The notes under the pieces were generated by a model, which worked only from the letters and a program-made list of their open reading frames with translations, was not told the origin of the DNA and ran no database searches. From a virus: a stretch of 46,972 bases of DNA. Below are positions 37,897-46,972 of the stretch, one piece after another. The stretch covers positions 1-46,972 of IMG/VR virus record IMGVR_UViG_3300008267_000817. One strand, given 5' to 3'. Position 1 is the first letter of the stretch. Every line of letters begins with the position of its first letter. Position numbers and translations under genes: made by a program.

Positions 37897-38064
37897 TTTA
37901 TAATAAATTTTAATTTTAAGTATTACTTACTACCAACCTATGTAATTATACTTACTTTGTATTATGTTGTCTATCGTATTTTGGACTCATATCGTACCCT
38001 AAAAATAGGGTTTTGACCCCTATTAATCATATCTATTAGTGTAAATAAAAACAAACTAATAGAA

Positions 38065-39391
38065 ATGAAAAACTTAAAAACAACAATCACAACAATCTTA
38101 ATCAGTTTAATCACCTTCGTATCATTTGGACAAGATGAAGGTAAAATTTGGGTAACAATAAAAAATACTAAAGTTGTTCCGACAATAGTAGGTGATGAAG
38201 AATTGGTTTCATCTGACCCATCATTCAATAAAACAATGAAACAACTAAATGTTAAATCGGTTGAAAAGTGCTCAATCGGCATGGGCATTTACAAATGGTG
38301 ACACTTCAATTACTATTGGTATATCGGATCAAAATTTCTATCCTAATCACGAAGAATTAATCGGTAAAATTAAACATTATGACCAAACAAACACAGCAAC
38401 AAGGACACACGGTACGGCCGTGGCAGCAATAGCCGCAGGTAATACCAATAATAACATCGGATTAAGTTCAATTGGATATAATAGTTCATTAGGACTTTAT
38501 AGAATGAATTATAACGACGCATTAGTAGCATCTTACGCCGGTTGTAAGGTTATAAATTTAAGTTGGGCTTCAAGTTGTTCATACAATCCATACGCACAAG
38601 TAGCAATTAATGAAATATACAATAACGGAACATTTATTGTTGCTTCAGCGGGAAATGGTACGACTTGTGGAAACCCATCGGCTTTAGTGTATCCCGCTTC
38701 ATATAGTAATGTTTTTTCTGTTTCAAGTATCGGTTCAAACGATTCCCACATTTCATCATATGGTACAACACATCAACATAACACTAAAGTTGATTTAGTC
38801 GCACCCGGATATAATGTACCATTAACAACATCTCCTGGTTTATATACAACATCAAATGGTACATCATTTGCCGCACCATTTGTTTCAGGAACTGTAGCTT
38901 TAATGTTATCTTTAAAACCAGATTTAACAATGAATCAAATTGATTCAATATTAAGAGTTACTGCAGTTAATATTGATTCCATTAATCCTCAATTTATTGG
39001 AACATTAGGTTCAGGTAGATTAAATTCCGGAGCGGCAGTTCAGAGTGTTTGGAATATGGTTAATGTTGTTGATGATGGTAATAATGGTCACGGAAACGAC
39101 GATAATGGTGTTGACAACTCAAATCCTGGTAATGGTGGAAACAATAACGGTAATCACAATGGTAATAATGGTGTTTATAGTGATGGTGTGATGGTTGCTG
39201 GACAAGTACCGGGTAATAATGGTGGAAACAGGATGTCAGTTATAAATCTCGATAAACCAATCAGTGATGATGTGACTAACTATATGGTTGTTGATATGAG
39301 TGGTAAGTATGTTAATTTAGATGAATCACCATCAGGTATGTATTTTATAATCGACAATGGAATAATCGTTAAACGAATCTTTAAAAGCTAA
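38065..39391 (+). CDS. Exported subtilisin-like protease, frame-disrupted, T9SS tail
   Basis: S8-type serine protease interrupted by a one-base frame change. Frame 1 (38065-38301) encodes a signal peptide (cleaved near FGQ) and a short prodomain; frame 2 (open from 38249) encodes the catalytic domain: ITIGISDQNF (Asp), RTHGTAVAAIAAG (His), and NGTSFAAPFVSG (Ser). The frames join around GTTGAAAAGTGCT (about 38262), where one A fewer gives VESAQSAWAF. After an Asn/Gly-rich linker (NDDNGVDNSNPGNGGNNNGN) the last 70 residues look like a type IX secretion sorting domain (ISDDVTNYMVVDMSGKYV...SGMYFIIDNGIIVKRIFKS). It may be a real pseudogene or a base-call error. Confidence 0.82.
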
Positions 39392-39395
39392 AATT

Positions 39396-39497
39396 ATGAA
39401 AAAATTATTATCAAACAATATCGGTTTATTTACCACAATTTTTCTAACATATTTTTCTTTTTGTATGGTGTTAAAAATAATAATTACAAATGGTTAA
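39396..39497 (+). CDS. Short hydrophobic peptide, doubtful
   Basis: A 33-codon frame (MKKLLSNNIGLFTTIF...) with one hydrophobic segment begins five bases after the preceding stop. It resembles the signal peptide of an exported protein whose remainder is missing. Probably a remnant or a chance frame. Confidence 0.25.
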   Translation: MKKLLSNNIGLFTTIFLTYFSFCMVLKIIITNG

Positions 39498-39543
39498 ATA
39501 TTCATTTATTTAAAAAAAAATTGATTATTGTTGATTTTTTTGA

Positions 39544-39550
39544 TATTTAT
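39544..39550 (+). promoter_or_regulatory. Candidate late promoter (TATTTAT)
   Basis: TATTTAT, 31 bases before the ATG at 39582. Confidence 0.5.
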
Positions 39551-39581
39551 TATATAGGGGGTTTTTTAAATTTTATTTACA

Positions 39582-41579
39582 ATGAAACATTTATTTTTTT
39601 TATTTACGATATTTTTGTCGTTAATTTCATACTCACAATGTACTGGGTATCAGATATATGAGAGTTTTTCATCATCATTACCAACACAAGGAGGTACTTG
39701 GGTTGCAACATCTATGGGTTATAGTACTACACCCGTTCGAACTGGCACATACACATCAACATTTAATGGTAAAGACGATGCACTTAGAACCCCATTAATT
39801 TCAAACCCAGGAGTATTAAGTTTATGGTATAGAAGAAGTTCAAATACTACAGCATGGACTTTAAATGTTCAAACATCAACTGATGGAACGACTTGGACAA
39901 CAAGAGGTTCTGTTACATCACCAAGTGCGACTTGGACGCAATACACATTAAATATTGGTGCTTTAGGTTTAACTAATGTATATATAAGATTAGTGGATGC
40001 CAGAGCGTCAGGAACTCACGAAAGATATGTCGATGATTTTAGTATAACTTCAACAGTTTCAAGTGAAAATACATTGTTTCCCGCAATATCAAATTGTTCA
40101 CAAACAATATCTAACGGAACAACATATACATTTACAGATATCGGTGGTTCAAGTGATTCGTATAGTAATAATATGTCTCAGACATTTACTTTTTCACCAG
40201 GGACTGCAGGTATGAAAGTAGAGATTAATTTTTCTTCACTTGTTGGTGAATTGGGTGCTGGTGGTACCTTATATGATTATATTAGAGTATATAATGGCCC
40301 AAATACTTCATCAACATTAATAGGAACTTATACGTCTACACCAGCCAATCCTATCGCATCAACAGCAAGTGGTGGTGAATTAACAGTAACATTTACCTCT
40401 GACGTATCAACAGTAAATGCTGGTTGGGTATCCACCATTTATTTGATTAGTAATTGTATAAAACCGACTTCATTATCTTTATCTTCAACATCGTCTACTT
40501 CAGCAAATATGTCGTGGACTGCAGCATCACCCGCACCTTCTTCTGGATATGAATGGGAAATTAGAACATCCGGTGTTGGTGGAAGTGGTTCTACGGGTTT
40601 GACAACAAGTGGGACAACCGCCGCTGGTGTTGTAACAGCGTCAACATCATTATTAACACAAAACACAACATACACATTATATGTAAGATCAAATTGTGGT
40701 GGTGGTGATTATAGTGGATGGGCATCTTCGTCCACAATGACAACACCTTATACACCACCATCAAATGATGATCCAGCAAATGCAGTAGAATTAACAATTA
40801 ATGAATCATTAGGGTATGTAACATACACAAACGCTAATTCAACGGGGACAACAGGTTCACCAACACCAGGATGTGCTTCTTACATATCTAAAGATGTTTG
40901 GTTTAAAGTGATTGTCCCTAATAATGTTACAATTTTGGATTTTGATACTCAAGCTGGTGATATTACAGATGGTGGTATGGCGATATATAGAGGTACATCA
41001 AGTTCAATGACATTAATAGAATGTGATGATGATGATGGATTAGATGGTTTAATGCCGTGGATTTATCGTGAAGATTTTATTAGTAATGAAACTATTTTTG
41101 TTAGAATATGGGAATATGATGGTGATGTGTCAGGAACATTTAAAATTTTGGTTAGTACTCCACAAGCATTACCAGTAGTGTTAAAACATTTTGATGGTGT
41201 TGTGTATCCATTATTCAATGTGTTAAAATGGTCGACAGAGAGTGAAAGTAATTCGGATTATTTTTCAATCCAAAGAAGTTCTGATGGGTATGATTGGAGA
41301 AATATCACATCCGTTAAAGCAGCAGGTAATTCAAATGAAGAGCTTAAATATTCATTTATTGATTCGTATATGAATAACGGATATGTTTATTATAAGTTGA
41401 TTCAATATGATTTTGATGGTAAGTCGAAGGAGTATGGACCGATAAGTTTATATTATTCACCAATTGGTAAAAAAGTTGTTAAATACATAAATTCAATGGG
41501 TCAAGAAGTCGATCCATCAACGAAGGGAATTATTTTTGAGGTTTATGATGATGGGACTATGAAGAAGATAGTTAAATAG
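39582..41579 (+). CDS. Exported multidomain adhesin-like protein with T9SS tail
   Basis: A 665-residue exported protein. Signal peptide (cleaved near YSQ, residue 19); a jelly-roll/MAM-like domain (about 20-155, QIYESFSSSLPTQGG...YVDDFSI); a CUB-like domain (about 165-290, beginning NCSQTISNGTTYTFTDIGG); a fibronectin type III-like domain (about 292-390, with SANMSWTAASP and YTLYVRSNCGG); a strand-rich domain with acidic DDDDGLDG; and a C-terminal type IX secretion sorting domain (last 90 residues, VVKYINSMGQEVDPSTKG...DGTMKKIVK). Such proteins are carried across the outer membrane by the host. It could act in adhesion, exclusion or virion attachment. Confidence 0.82.
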   Translation: MKHLFFLFTIFLSLISYSQCTGYQIYESFSSSLPTQGGTWVATSMGYSTTPVRTGTYTSTFNGKDDALRTPLISNPGVLSLWYRRSSNTTAWTLNVQTSTDGTTWTTRGSVTSPSATWTQYTLNIGALGLTNVYIRLVDARASGTHERYVDDFSITSTVSSENTLFPAISNCSQTISNGTTYTFTDIGGSSDSYSNNMSQTFTFSPGTAGMKVEINFSSLVGELGAGGTLYDYIRVYNGPNTSSTLIGTYTSTPANPIASTASGGELTVTFTSDVSTVNAGWVSTIYLISNCIKPTSLSLSSTSSTSANMSWTAASPAPSSGYEWEIRTSGVGGSGSTGLTTSGTTAAGVVTASTSLLTQNTTYTLYVRSNCGGGDYSGWASSSTMTTPYTPPSNDDPANAVELTINESLGYVTYTNANSTGTTGSPTPGCASYISKDVWFKVIVPNNVTILDFDTQAGDITDGGMAIYRGTSSSMTLIECDDDDGLDGLMPWIYREDFISNETIFVRIWEYDGDVSGTFKILVSTPQALPVVLKHFDGVVYPLFNVLKWSTESESNSDYFSIQRSSDGYDWRNITSVKAAGNSNEELKYSFIDSYMNNGYVYYKLIQYDFDGKSKEYGPISLYYSPIGKKVVKYINSMGQEVDPSTKGIIFEVYDDGTMKKIVK

Positions 41580-41583
41580 CCTG

Positions 41584-41796
41584 TTATTCAACAGATATAG
41601 ACCTAATTGCCTTTGATATTACTTCGGTTTCACCAATAGTATATGCACCCCTTTTATACGCTGCTTTTACTGATTCAATTAAATAATAAACCGCATGTTC
41701 TTGGTTCATTGTAGAAAGGATTGCCTCTAAATGTTCTTCATTTAATAAGTCAATCGTCCCAAATAAATTACCAAAGTTAGTATTTGTGTTTTCCAT
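41584..41796 (-). CDS. Small helical protein
   Basis: A 70-residue helical protein (NEEHLEAILSTMNQEHAVYYLIESVKAAYKRGAYT). The pattern resembles many small phage proteins without known function. It is divergent from the gene at 41819 with 22 bases between starts. Confidence 0.65.
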   Translation of the reverse strand: MENTNTNFGNLFGTIDLLNEEHLEAILSTMNQEHAVYYLIESVKAAYKRGAYTIGETEVISKAIRSISVE

Positions 41797-41805
41797 AATA
41801 TTAGA

Positions 41806-41812
41806 TATTTAT
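41806..41812 (+). promoter_or_regulatory. Candidate late promoter (TATTTAT)
   Basis: TATTTAT, six bases before the ATG at 41819; the sequence TAGATATTTATAA lies between two divergent starts. Confidence 0.42.
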
Positions 41813-41818
41813 AATTAA

Positions 41819-42714
41819 ATGATAGACGATAAAAGAATAAAAGAAATAATTAGAGAAGCAACATCTGATGGTGGGGGTAGAGGTTCTTATGTTGCACCAC
41901 TATCACCAGGGATTCGTTTATTTAAGAAAAATGAAAATGGACCATTTACAATACCGGTATCAAAATATGATTCACCAGAATTAGAATATGATAGTTATGA
42001 CGGTAAAATGGATACACCAAAGAGTAAAATAAAAAAAATAGAAAAAATAGCAAAAAAAGTTACAAATTATATTAAAACACATCCAGATAAATTTACAAGT
42101 GATGATGATGGGAATAATATAAATCCAACACCCGGAAAAAATAAAAAAATTGTCCCAATAAATGAAGCTAACACTTCAGTAACCGCTGGTGAGTTTAACG
42201 CACCATTTTCTTTGGGTCTAAAAAAATGGTCGAATTCAACATTAGCACCGTTTGATTATGAAGTAGACCATCACACTAATCATAATGCGAAAAAAATTAA
42301 TTTAAAAAATAATAAAAAAACTAACATACATTATAAGGGTCCAGAATTTTTTAAAAAATTAAAAGATGAAACGCATCCAGTTCATACGATAAGTGAAGAT
42401 TTGGCCGTTTGGTTTGGTAAGAAGAAAAAACCGAAAGGATCTTCACAACCAAAAGGACCTTGGGTTGATATTTGTAGGAAAGTTGACGGAAAACATCCAC
42501 CTTGTGGTAGGTCTGATGCTGACAAAGGTTCTTACCCAAAATGTAGAGCAGCTCACAAAAAAAAGCGGCTTGTCAACAAAAAAGAAAGGCTGAAAAAAAT
42601 GACCCACAAAGAGGTAAAGGACAAAAACCGGTTATGACTTCCTACAAAACAAAAAAGGAGTCGGTTGACTCCTTGGTTTCTAAAATCATTTTAGAACTTA
42701 GAAATTCTTTCTAA
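41819..42714 (+). CDS. DUF5872-like virion protein, frame change at an A run
   Basis: The leader MIDDKRIKEIIRE (I-R-E at residue 13) is capsid-type. A long Lys-rich middle leads to GPWVDICRKVDGKHPPCGR...YPKCRAAHKK (about 220-255), the Cys-rich DUF5872 signature seen in phages and some giant viruses. In the first frame it then runs into unlike sequence and stops at 42637. One base more in the A8 run near 42558 restores AACQQKRKAEKNDPQRGKGQKPVMTS and continues to TAA at 42712-42714, matching the family's usual K/R-rich end. I therefore give the longer coordinates. Convergent with the next gene. Confidence 0.72.
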
Positions 42715-43116
42715 TATATTATGTAAAGAATTTTTGATTTGTGAGTTTACAACATCTTCATAATCAAGTCTGCGTTTTTCGGCTTCATTATCAAAGACAT
42801 ATGTAATTCGTTCCCAACCTCTTTTTGAAAGTTTAACATCATAATGATAGACGTGATTTGTTAAATCGATTCTTCCATCATTCATTGTAATGAAAATATC
42901 CATTTCTTTGTTTTCCAAATATCTTTTTTGGGACATTGGTGCAATCATAAACTTGGTGTTTTTATTTTTGATAGCCTTGAGACATATCTGAAAACAAGCC
43001 TTTTCATATAATGAAATATCTTCTTCTTGATTCGATAAAGCACTGCCACCTTTGAGCGACCAGATATACATTTTCAACTTAATTCTCTTAAAAAACCTTT
43101 CAATTCTATCTTTCAT
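42691..43116 (-). CDS. Protein of unknown function
   Basis: A 141-residue basic protein with a strand-rich middle (FMIAPMSQKRYLENKEMDIFITMNDGRIDL) and helical ends. It overlaps the preceding minus-strand gene (43106-43531) by eleven bases, so the two are co-transcribed. No motif recognised. Confidence 0.7.
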   Translation of the reverse strand: MKDRIERFFKRIKLKMYIWSLKGGSALSNQEEDISLYEKACFQICLKAIKNKNTKFMIAPMSQKRYLENKEMDIFITMNDGRIDLTNHVYHYDVKLSKRGWERITYVFDNEAEKRRLDYEDVVNSQIKNSLHNILERISKF

Positions 43117-43531
43117 ATCTTATAATTTTATTTGTTCCTTTACATACTTGAACGGCGTAACCATTTGCATAAGCACTTGGGTAAACATCAAATTTTGATT
43201 TAGCAGCTGCTTTACCTCTAGCGCATAATTTTGTTCCGGTTTTTTTCTTACCTTCACTTAAAGTATCATCATAATCATTATCAGAATCACCACCTTCAGT
43301 TTCATTCATTATAAAATCAAAAACCTGATCCATATTATTTTTTGCTTCAGCTATATGGTCTTGAGCCCAATCGTGTCCGTTTTCTAAAATCGATTCAATC
43401 TCATCTTGGTCTAAATCCAAAAGTAATTCACATTGCCTTTTCATTTGCTCAAGGTTTGAGAAGAACATATATCTATTAGACCTATGTTCTTCTTCTTTTA
43501 ATACCTTTTTTATTATTTTATTTAAACTCAT
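43106..43531 (-). CDS. DUF5872-like protein with capsid-type leader
   Basis: A 141-residue protein. The leader MSLNKIIKKVLKE (L-K-E at residue 13) is followed by a helical domain and an acidic linker (GGDSDNDYDDTLSEGKKK). The C-terminal KLCARGKAAAKSKFDVYPSAYANGYAVQVCKG (split around residues 101-132) is a motif I know from many marine and giant-virus-like proteins. The leader and the virion-gene context suggest a packaged basic protein. Function unknown. Confidence 0.75.
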   Translation of the reverse strand: MSLNKIIKKVLKEEEHRSNRYMFFSNLEQMKRQCELLLDLDQDEIESILENGHDWAQDHIAEAKNNMDQVFDFIMNETEGGDSDNDYDDTLSEGKKKTGTKLCARGKAAAKSKFDVYPSAYANGYAVQVCKGTNKIIRYER

Positions 43532-43536
43532 AACTA

Positions 43537-43716
43537 TTAACTATTTAATCCGTTAGGCCCTCCAAGGGTAATCATATTAAGTTGTGTTACTTGATTTCCA
43601 TATTCATCAGCCCAAACTGGATGTGGAGGTATAATTTGTCTTGTTATTGTTGTTCCCGAACCAGTACAAACTTCTTGACAAATGATTGTTTCTGTATTAG
43701 CGCTTAGATCTGCCAT
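43537..43716 (-). CDS. Small protein next to tail genes (59 aa)
   Basis: A 59-residue frame starting MADLSANTETIICQEVCTGSG and ending LNMITLGGPNGLNS, with a Cys pair (residues 13 and 17). It fits exactly between the stop of one minus-strand virion gene and the start of the next, with few bases left over, which supports coding. Possibly a small tail or decoration protein. Confidence 0.65.
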   Translation of the reverse strand: MADLSANTETIICQEVCTGSGTTITRQIIPPHPVWADEYGNQVTQLNMITLGGPNGLNS

Positions 43717-43727
43717 ATTATAATTTT

Positions 43728-45194
43728 TTATTTTTTATTTACTATTTGGAATTTAATTGTTCTCTTATAAGTATTTACTTCTCCAGAAGAAATCACTTTT
43801 AAATCAACATAATATTCATTTGGTATTTTATCTCTCGTATCGAAAATAAAATAGTATTCATTTGGTGTTCTATTTAATTTAGACCAGTCTTGGACTTGAA
43901 CTTCGGTATTACCCTCTCTAACATAGATTCTATAATAAGCGTCAACCTTTGGTAACATCTTATTTGTTGTATATGCTTGTTTTATAATAACACCAACTTT
44001 TCTAATATCTGTATTTAATATTTTTTCGTCTTGTTTAATACCAAAGAAATCAAATCCGTAGATTGCCGGATCATTTGTCGATATTCCCATTTGTATATTT
44101 TTCTGAACCGGATATATTGTAAATTCATTATACACATCTGGTAATGCAAATCCATCCATAGATATGTTCTTCCAAATGTCTTGAAACATACACGGTGTTT
44201 TATAACCCAAAAGTGGTGGGATTACAACTTCATAAATACCTTTTGTCTTTTGACAAGATTGTAAATTAGATAATCCTTGTATTGGGTCACCATTCATATC
44301 GGCAATTGTAACTAATGGTGGATTATCTAAATTTTTAAAATCACCACCTTCATAAATGTATAGATATAACTTATTTACTTTTCCTAAAGAAAATGAGTTT
44401 CTATCATCTTCGATTAAATCATCATATGTTGTTTCCAAAAATGGTTCATAAAATGTTTGAGTATGTCTTGTAAAGAACCCAACAGAATAAGAACCAGTCG
44501 TTCCACTTAAATTTTCAACTTGTGGAACATAAGCAATACCCCAACCAACACAATTTGGTATTCCACCATTAAGTAGGTTGTTAATTTCATCCGTCATATC
44601 AAATTCAATGTTTTCATCACCGAATTGAAAATGTTGTTTGTCAACGATTGTAAGTCCGGAATACGGGAATAAACCACCATTCATATTATCATAAATCCCT
44701 GGTTGTTCCCAAATACCAATTGTTGTTGTTTGATACCAATTTGATGGTCTATCAGAATAATTTTTATCATTTGGTATTTCTGTGATTACATCATAATAAT
44801 CATAACCAACACCTTCATCCCAATTTTGCGGTTGGTCGGAATCATAATCAACATAAGGAATTCTGAATAAAATAAGGTCGAATGATGTTGCTCTTAATCT
44901 TTGTTGTGAAGTTTTATCATTTAAAAATTCTTTATCAAAATATGATGTGTTTGTCATTCTCAAAGTATGTTTCATTGTTGTTGTGCAACCAGTTGAAATT
45001 GAAATTACACCTTGTGAAACTTTTTCATTAAGAAGTTTTAAATCCAAATCAAATATGAATCTACTAAATCCGGTTGGTCTTGCAATTCCACTATCCCCAT
45101 AAAAAAGATCAACAACTGGATTTCGACCGGTATTTACAAAACTTTCAGAAATGATTGTATTGTTCTTACTAAAATATGAATTATTTATTGACAT
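43728..45194 (-). CDS. Virion structural protein, tail or baseplate
   Basis: A 488-residue, strand-rich protein with no membrane segment or catalytic motif. It has repeated aromatic and Asn/Gly turns (GVGYDYYDVITEIPND, WEQPGIYDNMNGGLFPYSG), typical of phage tail and fibre-associated proteins. The C-terminal 120 residues look like Ig-like or fibronectin-like strands. It lies directly downstream of the baseplate gp5-like gene, supporting a baseplate or tail role. Exact identity unknown. Confidence 0.68.
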   Translation of the reverse strand: MSINNSYFSKNNTIISESFVNTGRNPVVDLFYGDSGIARPTGFSRFIFDLDLKLLNEKVSQGVISISTGCTTTMKHTLRMTNTSYFDKEFLNDKTSQQRLRATSFDLILFRIPYVDYDSDQPQNWDEGVGYDYYDVITEIPNDKNYSDRPSNWYQTTTIGIWEQPGIYDNMNGGLFPYSGLTIVDKQHFQFGDENIEFDMTDEINNLLNGGIPNCVGWGIAYVPQVENLSGTTGSYSVGFFTRHTQTFYEPFLETTYDDLIEDDRNSFSLGKVNKLYLYIYEGGDFKNLDNPPLVTIADMNGDPIQGLSNLQSCQKTKGIYEVVIPPLLGYKTPCMFQDIWKNISMDGFALPDVYNEFTIYPVQKNIQMGISTNDPAIYGFDFFGIKQDEKILNTDIRKVGVIIKQAYTTNKMLPKVDAYYRIYVREGNTEVQVQDWSKLNRTPNEYYFIFDTRDKIPNEYYVDLKVISSGEVNTYKRTIKFQIVNKK

Positions 45195-45207
45195 TTACTT
45201 TTTTATA

Positions 45208-45214
45208 ATAAATA
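45208..45214 (-). promoter_or_regulatory. Candidate late promoter (TATTTAT)
   Basis: Minus-strand TATTTAT, 13 bases before the start at 45194 and overlapping the end of the upstream gene. Confidence 0.45.
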
Positions 45215-46762
45215 TCAATTGATACGAATATTTTGATTTAGAATTGTAGTATTTGCGTTTAATATCTTTTGGAGGATGTCTTCGGTGTTTGTTCCGTCCG
45301 TCCCAACCGGAACTGGTGGTAGACCTGGAAAAGCATGGACGTGTGAAACCAAAAACTTAACGATTAGATTTATTAGAGACATAAGTTGGTCTCCTCTAAC
45401 CATCGCATCTGTTTGATTAACCAATTCTTTTGTAAATTTATTTTGGTCGATTCCATATAATGTTCCTTGTAAATCTATTTTTGTTTTTGATGGAATTGCA
45501 TCAGATTTATGTGATAAAAAGTATAAATAATCACCACCCATCGCTCCATATGTAACCGGTGTTTGGTTATATATTGAACCATCAACCGTTTCTTTTTTGA
45601 AAGTTGGTTGTTGTCCCACAACATTTTGTTCCCAAATTAAAGAATATCCACCAACTTTATTTGCTGGTGAAAGTTTAATTTTATCAAAAAACTTTAATAA
45701 ATTTTGTTCGCTATTAACAAGCGCTAAATCACCAGAATTTAATAATTCGGAATTATTTTTTGTTGGTCTAAAATAAAACGGAAATTGATTTGTAATTGTT
45801 AAACCATCTTGTGCTGGATACGAAGTATAACCACTTATATTTATTTTTCCTTCATTGGTTCCTTGTATAAATTGATTAATAATTGAAACACTATCATCAA
45901 CGGATAAACCAGTAAATTTTAATTCATATAATTTTGTGTTTATAAAGTTTGATAAGTCTGAAGACATAAATACTTTATCACTTTGTGTTTCTGGTGCGTC
46001 CTTTAGTGTATATAATTTAATATTACCATCGAAAGTTGACCCAGTTGTCGATAAATTTGTGATTTCCCATTCAACAAGACTTTTTACTTGTTTTGGGATT
46101 ATTTTTGTTGTTGTTACGGTTGTTGAACCAGTATTTACCTTTTCTAAACCAAATGTTGACACTTGGACGAATGACCTCTTATCGTTTTTTTGTGGTATAT
46201 TAAAATCAGCACTTGAAGATGTTAATGGGTTTAACTTTCCGGATCTTAATAGAACATAATCATCTCTCACAATAACATCAGAAGTTCCTCTACCAAGAAT
46301 TGCGTTATCACCTGGTTCTGGATATATCCCATAAACTTCTGGTTTTGTAATTCCAGTTCTTCTATCTCTTAATTCATTTGCTTGTTTAAAATATTCACCA
46401 CTAGCAAGCATTGCTTGTGAATTTGTGTATAATTCTTTGAAATTGTTTTGTGGTCTTGTTATTGGACCTTGGATATAGAATTTACTATTATCTAATCGTT
46501 CCCTCTTATCATAGAATAATATATTAACATATTCTTGTTCTTTTGGGACTTGATTTACATAATAAGGTAAAAGTGGTAGACAAATAAATGGGTCTTTTGA
46601 AGTCCACTTATCATTTTCTTCATCCCAGTTTTCTGGTAATGAATCTTGATACCTTTCAAATAATGGAACAACACGAACTCTACCCAACATCATTGGATCC
46701 TTATTGTCATTCACATAACCCGGAAAAATTACCTTATTTTGAAACCACGCTTCTTGACTCAT
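45215..46762 (-). CDS. Baseplate hub/spike protein (gp5 OB-fold-like)
   Basis: A 515-residue protein. The N-terminal region FPGYVNDNKDPMMLGRVRVVPLFERY (about 13-38) has the DPxxLGRVRV signature of the gp5/VgrG OB-fold that starts T4-type baseplate spikes. A second block GDNAILGRGTSDVIVRDDYVLLRSGK (about 150-175) resembles the segment used in gp5-like proteins of Bacteroidota phages. No lysozyme domain is recognised, unlike T4 gp5. The last 80 residues contain VSHVHAFPGLPPVP, a possible metal-binding or trimerising end. Confidence 0.78.
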   Translation of the reverse strand: MSQEAWFQNKVIFPGYVNDNKDPMMLGRVRVVPLFERYQDSLPENWDEENDKWTSKDPFICLPLLPYYVNQVPKEQEYVNILFYDKRERLDNSKFYIQGPITRPQNNFKELYTNSQAMLASGEYFKQANELRDRRTGITKPEVYGIYPEPGDNAILGRGTSDVIVRDDYVLLRSGKLNPLTSSSADFNIPQKNDKRSFVQVSTFGLEKVNTGSTTVTTTKIIPKQVKSLVEWEITNLSTTGSTFDGNIKLYTLKDAPETQSDKVFMSSDLSNFINTKLYELKFTGLSVDDSVSIINQFIQGTNEGKINISGYTSYPAQDGLTITNQFPFYFRPTKNNSELLNSGDLALVNSEQNLLKFFDKIKLSPANKVGGYSLIWEQNVVGQQPTFKKETVDGSIYNQTPVTYGAMGGDYLYFLSHKSDAIPSKTKIDLQGTLYGIDQNKFTKELVNQTDAMVRGDQLMSLINLIVKFLVSHVHAFPGLPPVPVGTDGTNTEDILQKILNANTTILNQNIRIN

Positions 46763-46970
46763 ATTCTTTTAATAATGTGTTGTATGTTAGTTCTAATTTA
46801 TCCAAGTGGTCGGTCATTTTAAATAGATTTTCTTTTGTTAATTCAAAATCTTTTTTAATAAATTCCAAAGCCAAGATTAAATCTTTATTTGACCTTTCTT
46901 TATAATCTTTAATTATTTCAACAACCTTTGTTGATTCAATTTTTTCTATATTAAGTTCCTTTTTTTCCAT
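46734..46970 (-). CDS. Small coiled-coil protein
   Basis: A 78-residue, highly charged helical protein (MEKKELNIEKIESTKVVEIIKDYKERSNKDL...) with a heptad-like pattern. It overlaps the start of the baseplate gene by 29 bases, so translation is probably coupled. Complete at both ends; its start lies two bases from the window edge. Could be a tail-assembly chaperone by position; unproven. Confidence 0.65.
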   Translation of the reverse strand: MEKKELNIEKIESTKVVEIIKDYKERSNKDLILALEFIKKDFELTKENLFKMTDHLDKLELTYNTLLKEYESRSVVSK

Positions 46971-46972
46971 AA

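Noticed and set aside
42652-42678. Hairpin AAGGAGTC/GACTCCTT as a terminator
   Set aside because: It lacks a following T run and lies in the likely coding extension of the DUF5872 gene.
1-46972. CRISPR arrays, insertion sequences, integrase or attachment sites
   Set aside because: No regularly spaced direct repeats, transposase or integrase motifs were seen.

Overview
This window is part of the genome of a large tailed double-stranded DNA phage of the T4-like (myovirus) type. The head module is recognisable by content and order: terminase large subunit, portal, prohead protease, acidic scaffold, major capsid protein, followed by baseplate and tail genes on the other strand. The host is almost certainly a Bacteroidota bacterium. 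The DNA is AT-rich, many genes are preceded by the Bacteroidota promoter core TAnnTTTG (often with a TTG 20 bp upstream) and not by Shine-Dalgarno sequences, and two exported phage proteins end in type IX secretion sorting domains, a system found only in that phylum.

Layout. 1-4.1 kb: a YkuK-like RNase H-fold protein, tRNA-Cys and tRNA-Leu, SmpB, three small exported proteins, and two minus-strand proteins with a probable capsid-targeting N-terminus. 4.1-7.4 kb: an RNA-rich locus with a few ordinary tRNAs, then at least ten tRNA-like RNAs that keep acceptor and T arms but have deleted, replaced or expanded centres, interspersed with other structured RNA. 7.4-10.5 kb: an operon of three paralogous cytosine-5 DNA methyltransferases plus a YqeY-like protein. 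10.5-14 kb: another tRNA-like RNA, small membrane proteins, holin, GAF-like protein, glycosylase-like protein and a two-domain peptidoglycan hydrolase. 14.0-15.0 kb: a structured RNA transcript of nearly 0.9 kb. 15-23.9 kb: virion-type proteins, a rhomboid protease, tmRNA, a peptidase, a ClpC-like unfoldase and a UVR-domain partner. 24-37.8 kb: head assembly, with a phage ribosomal protein bS21 on the opposite strand. 38-41.6 kb: an exported subtilisin-like protease and an exported multidomain adhesin-like protein. 41.6-47 kb: virion and baseplate proteins, mostly minus strand.

How it works together (inference). SmpB and tmRNA form a complete phage trans-translation system. The encoded tag ends in VA, not the usual LAA, and the genes beside the tmRNA encode an unfoldase with a ClpP-docking-like loop, a UVR adaptor-like protein and two other proteases. 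This could be a phage-controlled ribosome rescue and proteolysis module. With bS21, tRNAs and tRNA-like RNAs the phage seems to remodel host translation extensively. Structural and lysis genes share an upstream TATTTAT motif that looks like a late promoter. Many putative virion proteins share an N-terminal helix ending in I/L-x-E, the expected cleavage site of a T4 gp21-type prohead protease, which is also encoded here.

Cautions: three genes (major capsid protein, subtilisin-like protease, DUF5872 protein) are broken by single-base frame changes, two of them at or beside A runs. Assembly indels and programmed recoding cannot be told apart from sequence alone. RNA secondary structures were folded by eye.
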